DNA of 39,509 nt from Chloroflexota bacterium (GTDB taxonomy: Bacteria; Chloroflexota; Anaerolineae; Aggregatilineales; Phototrophicaceae): assembly GCA_026706445.1 (NCBI GenBank), contig JAPOYT010000166.1, positions 1 through 39,509 of the forward strand, read 5' to 3'. A program made the translations under genes and the position numbers. Below, in pieces: positions 35,736-39,509 of this stretch (positions within the stretch are counted from its first letter, which is position 1; each line of letters opens with the position of its first letter). The notes beneath the pieces are model-generated. The model did no database searches. It was not told the DNA's origin and worked only from the letters and a program-made list of their open reading frames with translations.

Positions 35736-36795
35736 TTCCGCCTCCGATGTTTGAAACGCGGATTTCGCCGCGGCTGGCCAAAATCACGCCGATGATGATG
35801 ATTGCGCTGCCGGCAATTTGCTTGCCAGGCGGCAGTTCTCGGAAGAGCATCAGGGCAAGAACGGCGCTGCCGATCGGCTCCAGTTGAGAGAACATGCTGA
35901 CCATAGCCGCCGGAAAATATTCCAATAGGTAATTCAGCGAGGAATGCCCAAGCAGTTGCGGCACCAGACCCATCGCCAGCAACACCAAATAGCCCTGCGG
36001 GCGGAAGCCGCTGACCGGTGTCGCTGTCAAGCCGATTGCCAGCAAGGCGCCGACCGACGCTACGCCGTATACCAGCCAGACGTAAGGTATCACGTGCAAC
36101 TTCGTTCGGAGCTTGCGCCCAATCAGCATGTACACTGAGACGGCGAGCGCCCCGACCAGCGCGAGCAGCGCGCCCGTGATGGTTGCATTGATGGCCTCGG
36201 TCGATTGCGCAGCGTCAAACGCGCCTTGCAGCGGGAAGCCGATGACAACACCGCCAAACAGGGCAACGATTAAGCCGAGGATGACGAGCCGCGACAAGCG
36301 AATATGGAGAAAGATGACTTCCAGAATCGCCACCCAGATCGGACCCGTCGATACGATAACGACGCTGACCAGAACGGTCGTATATTGCAAGGAAGCCACC
36401 CAGGCGCTGAAATGCACAGCCAGACATATGCCGGCGAGCGCGATCAGTTTCAACTCCTTGCTCGCCAGCCGGGCGAATGTTTCTCGATATCGCCGCAAAA
36501 CCAACGGCGTCAATGCCACAGTAGCGATTAACAGCCGCGCGCAGGCGATCAGTAGCGGCGGCATATCTTCATCCAAGGCGAAACGAATCAGGATGGCAGC
36601 CGATGACGTGGCCACGATGGCCAGGACAATGACGACGTAGGCGCGGAAGGGCGTCGAATTGGCAGTAGGCGATGGATTGGGCGGCACGGCGCATACTCCG
36701 GTCAGCGATTGACTATGTTCGTAGGAATCAGCTAAATTGCAAGCCAGAATCAACAGCTCGCTGCCCAGTTGATAGCGCAGGGTCTTATAAGGCAT
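35725..36795 (-). CDS. EamA/DMT-superfamily transporter (first of pair)
   Basis: 356 aa numbered from ATG 36795. A non-membrane N-terminal segment of about 50 residues precedes the first helix ('FRAYVVIVLAIVATSSAAILI'), then two EamA repeats follow with end motifs 'FLHIRLSRLVILGLIVALFGG' and 'LFRELPPGKQIAGSAIIIIGVILA'. It is clearly related to the gene it overlaps ('YMLIGRKLRTKLHVIPYVWLVYG' against 'YIIVGRKVRGDVAFIPYIWLVYA'), so the pair arose by duplication or forms a two-gene exporter. The frame extends to a TTG at 36822. The long leader is unusual for the family, so a later start is possible, but no good start codon with ribosome site lies closer to the first helix. Confidence 0.85.
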   Translation of the reverse strand: MPYKTLRYQLGSELLILACNLADSYEHSQSLTGVCAVPPNPSPTANSTPFRAYVVIVLAIVATSSAAILIRFALDEDMPPLLIACARLLIATVALTPLVLRRYRETFARLASKELKLIALAGICLAVHFSAWVASLQYTTVLVSVVIVSTGPIWVAILEVIFLHIRLSRLVILGLIVALFGGVVIGFPLQGAFDAAQSTEAINATITGALLALVGALAVSVYMLIGRKLRTKLHVIPYVWLVYGVASVGALLAIGLTATPVSGFRPQGYLVLLAMGLVPQLLGHSSLNYLLEYFPAAMVSMFSQLEPIGSAVLALMLFRELPPGKQIAGSAIIIIGVILASRGEIRVSNIGGGNAD

Positions 36796-36880
36796 TTCAT
36801 TTTCTTGCGCGACTCGGTACAATGCGCTGCAAGCTCCCGCGACCAGCAGGCGCCAGGATTGGAGATTTCGTCCGGCGACG

Positions 36881-36889
36881 TGTTACAAT
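36881..36889 (+). promoter_or_regulatory. Extended -10 promoter of the first superoxide dismutase gene
   Basis: TGT directly before TACAAT (36884-36889), about 50 nt upstream of the ATG; no convincing -35. The 12-mer CAATAGTGGGAG (36886-36897), which starts inside the -10, is repeated at 37608-37619 before the second SOD gene. Confidence 0.45.
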
Positions 36890-36938
36890 AGTGGGAGTAC
36901 AGTTGAAAGAGCAGAGCAAATAAGGAGCGAGTAGAATC

Positions 36939-37544
36939 ATGGCTTTTGAATTACCTTCACTTCCATACGCGGAAGATGCGCTCGAACCGCATATCGACGC
37001 GCGCACGATGGGCATTCATCACGGCAAGCACCACGCCGCTTATACGAGCAATCTCAACGCGGCAATCGAAGGAACTTCCCTGGATGGCATGAGCATCGAG
37101 GCGATTCTGGGCGATCTTGATGCGGCGCCCGAAGGCATCCGTACAGCCGTTCGCAACAACGGCGGCGGCTATGCCAATCACAACCTGTTCTGGCAGATCA
37201 TGGGTCCCGACGGCGGTGGCGAGCCGAGCGGCGCGTTGGCGGACGCGATCAACAGCGCCTTTGGCAGCTTCGCCGATTTTCAGTCGGCATTTTCCGCGGC
37301 GGCCGCTACCCGCTTTGGCTCCGGTTGGGCTTGGCTGGTCGCTGAGGGCGGCGCCGTCAGCGTCACTTCGACGCCGAACCAGGATACGCCGCTGATGGAA
37401 GGCGGAACGCCCATCCTGGGGCTCGATGTCTGGGAGCACGCCTATTATTTGAACTACCAAAACCGCCGTCCCGATTACATCGCCGCCTTCTTCAATGTGA
37501 TCAACTGGGACAAGGTTGCCGAGCTCTACGCAGCGGCTGGTTAA
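36939..37544 (+). CDS. sodA: Superoxide dismutase (Mn/Fe family), cytoplasmic
   Basis: Converts superoxide to oxygen and peroxide. 201 aa, no signal. Metal ligands are His27 ('MGIHHGKHH'), His81 ('[11 protein letters not shown]'), Asp163 and His167 ('[11 protein letters not shown]'); Tyr35 is the second-shell residue. The 'GGGxxNHxxxW' form plus Gln148 in 'TPNQDTPL' is the pattern of Mn-dependent enzymes; iron or cambialistic use cannot be excluded from sequence. AAGGAG lies about 12 nt before the ATG. A close paralogue with an export signal follows 81 bp later. Confidence 0.96.
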   Translation: MAFELPSLPYAEDALEPHIDARTMGIHHGKHHAAYTSNLNAAIEGTSLDGMSIEAILGDLDAAPEGIRTAVRNNGGGYANHNLFWQIMGPDGGGEPSGALADAINSAFGSFADFQSAFSAAAATRFGSGWAWLVAEGGAVSVTSTPNQDTPLMEGGTPILGLDVWEHAYYLNYQNRRPDYIAAFFNVINWDKVAELYAAAG

Positions 37545-37565
37545 TGCGCCGTTGCGCCATAGAAG

Positions 37566-37587
37566 CAGCGCGCCAAATCGCGCGCTG
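37566..37587. repeat. Inverted repeat between the two SOD genes
   Basis: CAGCGCG (37566-37572) and CGCGCTG (37581-37587) around an 8-nt loop. There is no T-tract, so it is a weak terminator at best; it could attenuate read-through from the first SOD gene. Confidence 0.4.
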
Positions 37588-37625
37588 TATTCGATTCCCT
37601 GTATCGCAATAGTGGGAGAGTTGTC

Positions 37626-38333
37626 ATGGCTGAGCGGCAAGATGGACTGAGTCGACGCGATGTGCTGAAGTTGGCTGGCAGCGGCGCGCTCGGCGCGGCA
37701 TTGTCTGGCGTATCGCTGGCGGATGATGCGAAATTCACGCTGCCGCCGCTGCCCTATGCCGAAGACGCGCTCGAACCGCATATCGACGCGCGGACAATGG
37801 GCATCCATCATGGCAAGCATCACGCCGGCTATACCAGCAAACTGAATGCCGCAATCGAAGGCAGTGATTTGGTCGGCATGTCGATTGAAGAAATCCTGGG
37901 CAATCTCGACGCGGTTCCGGCGGACATTCGCGCGGCGGTGCGCAACAACGGCGGCGGCTACGCCAATCACAGCCTGTTTTGGCAGATCATGAGTCCCGAT
38001 GGCGGCGGCGAACCAAGCGGCGAACTGGCGCGCGGAATCGCCAAGGATTTCGGCAGCTACGCTGAATTCAAGTTTGCGTTCTCGGTCGCGGCGAAGAGCG
38101 TCTTCGGCTCGGGCTGGGCATGGCTGGAAGTTGACGACGGCCGACTTCGCATCACCGGTACGCCAAATCAGGACAGTCCCTTGATGCGCGGCAAGACACC
38201 GATCTTGGGCATTGATGTCTGGGAACACGCGTACTACCTCCACTATCAGAACAGGCGCGCCGATTACATCGACGCCTGGTTCAACGTCGTCAACTGGGAC
38301 AAGGTGGACGAGCTTTACCGCGCGGCAGGTTAA
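37626..38333 (+). CDS. Superoxide dismutase (Mn/Fe family) with Tat signal peptide
   Basis: 235 aa. The first ~33 residues are a twin-arginine signal: '[10 protein letters not shown]' (Arg10-Arg11) followed by a modest hydrophobic stretch and a cleavage site near 'SLA-DD'. The rest is a full SOD closely similar to its neighbour, with all ligands kept (His61 in 'MGIHHGKHH', '[11 protein letters not shown]', '[11 protein letters not shown]') and Gln in 'TPNQDSPL'. Tat export implies that the enzyme folds and takes up its metal in the cytoplasm, then acts outside the membrane. ATG 37626 follows GGGAG within the 12-mer shared with the first gene's promoter. It most likely arose by tandem duplication plus gain of a signal. 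Confidence 0.94.
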   Translation: MAERQDGLSRRDVLKLAGSGALGAALSGVSLADDAKFTLPPLPYAEDALEPHIDARTMGIHHGKHHAGYTSKLNAAIEGSDLVGMSIEEILGNLDAVPADIRAAVRNNGGGYANHSLFWQIMSPDGGGEPSGELARGIAKDFGSYAEFKFAFSVAAKSVFGSGWAWLEVDDGRLRITGTPNQDSPLMRGKTPILGIDVWEHAYYLHYQNRRADYIDAWFNVVNWDKVDELYRAAG

Positions 38334-38335
38334 CC

Positions 38336-38377
38336 CCATCCCCCAGCCCCTTACCCCAGCAAGCTAGGGAAGGGGAG
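38336..38377. repeat. C/G-rich palindromic intergenic repeat
   Basis: CCCCTTaCCC (38347-38356) pairs with GGGaAGGGG (38367-38375, with one bulge), preceded by CCCCATCCCCC. It resembles the dispersed 'cccctcaccc...gggagagggg' type of short repeat seen in many Chloroflexota and cyanobacterial genomes. It has no T-tract. Confidence 0.6.
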
Positions 38378-38403
38378 TATGATGGCGGATGCGTGGATAA
38401 TCG

Positions 38404-38432
38404 TTCTCAAGCAATTCGAAGGGCGCTACAAT
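38404..38432 (+). promoter_or_regulatory. Promoter of the fumarase/aspartase-family gene
   Basis: TTCTCA (38404-38409), 17 bp, TACAAT (38427-38432). The predicted start is about 38439, leaving a 60-nt leader. The same TACAAT -10 appears before the GbsR-like and first SOD genes. Confidence 0.5.
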
Positions 38433-38498
38433 GATGGCGCTCTTTTTGATTCTGCCGGCGCGTCTGATCGCGGCGCCGCCTGAGGGGAGATGACCCGT

Positions 38499-39509
38499 AT
38501 GACCGAGTATCGGATCGAGATGGATTCGCTGGGCGAGGTTCGCGTGCCGCTGGGGGCGCTCTACGCGGCGCAGACGCAGCGCGCGCGGGAGAATTTCCCG
38601 ATCACCGGCATGAAGCCGCTGCCCGCCTTCATCTGGAGCATCGCGCTCATCAAACGGGCGGCGGCCGAAGTGAACCGGGACTTGGGCTTGCTCGACCCCA
38701 AACTCGCGGAAGCCATCATTCAGGCGGGCGACGAAATCTTGGCTGGACAGCATCATGAGCATTTTGTGGTCGATCCCTTTCAGGCGGGCGCGGGCACCAG
38801 CCATAACATGAACGCCAACGAGGTGATGGCGAATCGCGCCAATCAGATCCTCGGCTATGACATTGAAGCCAGCGAAAAGCCCGTCCATCCCAATGATCAC
38901 GTCAATATGGCGCAATCGACCAATGACACAATCCCCACCGCGATTCGGCTGGGCGTCTTGTGGCGGCTGGATGAGTTGCTGGCGACGCTTTCGCGCTTCG
39001 TCGAGGTGACCAGAGGCAAGGCGGCCGAATGGGACGATGTGGTGAAGACCGGTCGGACGCACTTGCAGGACGCGGTGCCGATTCGGCTGGGGCAGGAAGT
39101 GGGCGCCTGGGCGACGGCGATCGAGCGCGGGGGCGAGAAGACGCGCTTCGCGGCGGAGGGGCTGCGGCGGCTGGGCATTGGCGGCACGGCGGCCGGCACC
39201 GGCTTGAACGCGCATCCCCAATATCACGGGCGCATGGTGGCGAAGCTGACGGCGCTGACCGGCATCGAACTGTACGAAAGCGATGACCTCTTCGAGTCGA
39301 TGCAATCGATGGGCGACGCGGTCTTCTTCAGCGCGGCGCTGCGCAACCTGGCGATGGAATTCACGCGGATCGCCAATGATGTGCGCCTGCTCTCGGCTGG
39401 TCCGACCACCGGCATCGCCGAGTTGACGGCGCCGACGGTGCAGCCGGGTTCGTCGATCATGCCGGGCAAGGTGAATCCGGTGCTGGCGGAGATGCTGAAC
39501 CAGGCGATG
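38499..39509 (+). CDS. Class II fumarate hydratase / aspartate ammonia-lyase family protein, 3'-truncated by window end
   Basis: The first 337 residues are present; the frame stays open at the window edge. Superfamily motifs: 'VPLGALYAAQTQRARENFPI' near 16, 'AGAGTSHNMNANEVMANRA' near 104, 'MAQSTNDTIPTAIRLG' near 135, 'KTGRTHLQDAVPIRLGQE' near 180, 'GGTAAGTGLNAHPQY' near 225 and the signature 'GSSIMPGKVNPVLAEM' near 317. It mixes fumarase traits (RTHLQDA, GTGLNAHP) with aspartase traits (AGAGTS, STND), so fumarate/malate versus aspartate/fumarate is not settled. ATG 38499 follows GAGGGGAG (38482-38489). Base composition is more GC-rich than the rest of the window. Confidence 0.9.
   Translation, partial: MTEYRIEMDSLGEVRVPLGALYAAQTQRARENFPITGMKPLPAFIWSIALIKRAAAEVNRDLGLLDPKLAEAIIQAGDEILAGQHHEHFVVDPFQAGAGTSHNMNANEVMANRANQILGYDIEASEKPVHPNDHVNMAQSTNDTIPTAIRLGVLWRLDELLATLSRFVEVTRGKAAEWDDVVKTGRTHLQDAVPIRLGQEVGAWATAIERGGEKTRFAAEGLRRLGIGGTAAGTGLNAHPQYHGRMVAKLTALTGIELYESDDLFESMQSMGDAVFFSAALRNLAMEFTRIANDVRLLSAGPTTGIAELTAPTVQPGSSIMPGKVNPVLAEMLNQAM

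Noticed and set aside
36957..38339. 460-aa minus-strand reading frame across both SOD genes
   Set aside because: It is the shadow of two clear plus-strand superoxide dismutases; its length comes from the duplication and GC-rich codons, and the protein has no recognisable motif.
38364..39305. 313-aa minus-strand reading frame
   Set aside because: It is antisense to the fumarase/aspartase-family gene, whose motifs run unbroken on the plus strand to the window end.

Overview
The window is a gene-dense stretch (GC-rich by eye) of a bacterial chromosome, most likely from an uncultured member of the Chloroflexota. This assignment is inferred from several signs: Thr/Pro 'TPTP' linkers behind membrane anchors, a Rex regulator, an F420/LLM-type oxidoreductase next to a molybdenum hydroxylase locus, frequent GTG/TTG starts, and short palindromic intergenic repeats. 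There is no rRNA, CRISPR array, transposase or phage gene. One tRNA is present.

Layout. (1) 1-8051: 3' end of an LLM flavin oxidoreductase, a small metallophosphoesterase, then a xanthine-dehydrogenase-like molybdenum hydroxylase operon: a fused FAD + 2Fe-2S subunit, a 584-aa protein of unknown function whose C-terminal part resembles nucleoside phosphorylases, the Mo-cofactor subunit, and a fused YqeC-like/MobA-like maturation protein. (2) 8048-11928: a two-TM potassium channel with tandem RCK modules, then divergently a purine nucleoside phosphorylase coupled to a membrane-anchored protein. With the xanthine-dehydrogenase-like genes, PNP suggests a purine salvage or degradation theme. (3) 12158-14570: fabF-fabH (minus strand), divergent from an NmrA/NDUFA9-like protein, a GNAT-like protein and proC. 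(4) 17447-19243: a visibly AT-richer DUF262/DUF1524 (GmrSD-type) gene, the one clear accessory gene. (5) 19440-23934: F1 ATP synthase genes atpA-atpG-atpD-atpC, with no F0 or delta genes upstream, ending in a good terminator. (6) 24059-26674: mreB, rex (convergent), a GbsR/MarR-like regulator and tRNA-Leu(UAG). (7) 26786-30362: tig-clpP-clpX. (8) 30383-34825: an MBL-fold hydrolase, then obg-nadD and a tandem solute-binding protein. (9) 34806-36795: two overlapping EamA transporters. (10) 36939-39509: two tandem Mn/Fe superoxide dismutases, one cytoplasmic and one with a Tat signal, then the 5' part of a fumarase/aspartase-family gene running off the window.

The most interesting regulatory reading is a pair of matching Rex-type operators. 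One lies just upstream of rex; the other overlaps the -35 box of the predicted atpA promoter. Together they suggest NADH/NAD+-responsive control of the F1 genes. The best candidates for undescribed biology are the 584-aa protein inside the molybdenum hydroxylase operon and the tandem solute-binding protein with no transporter beside it. Coordinates and motifs were read by eye; family assignments rest on recognised motifs, not on searches.
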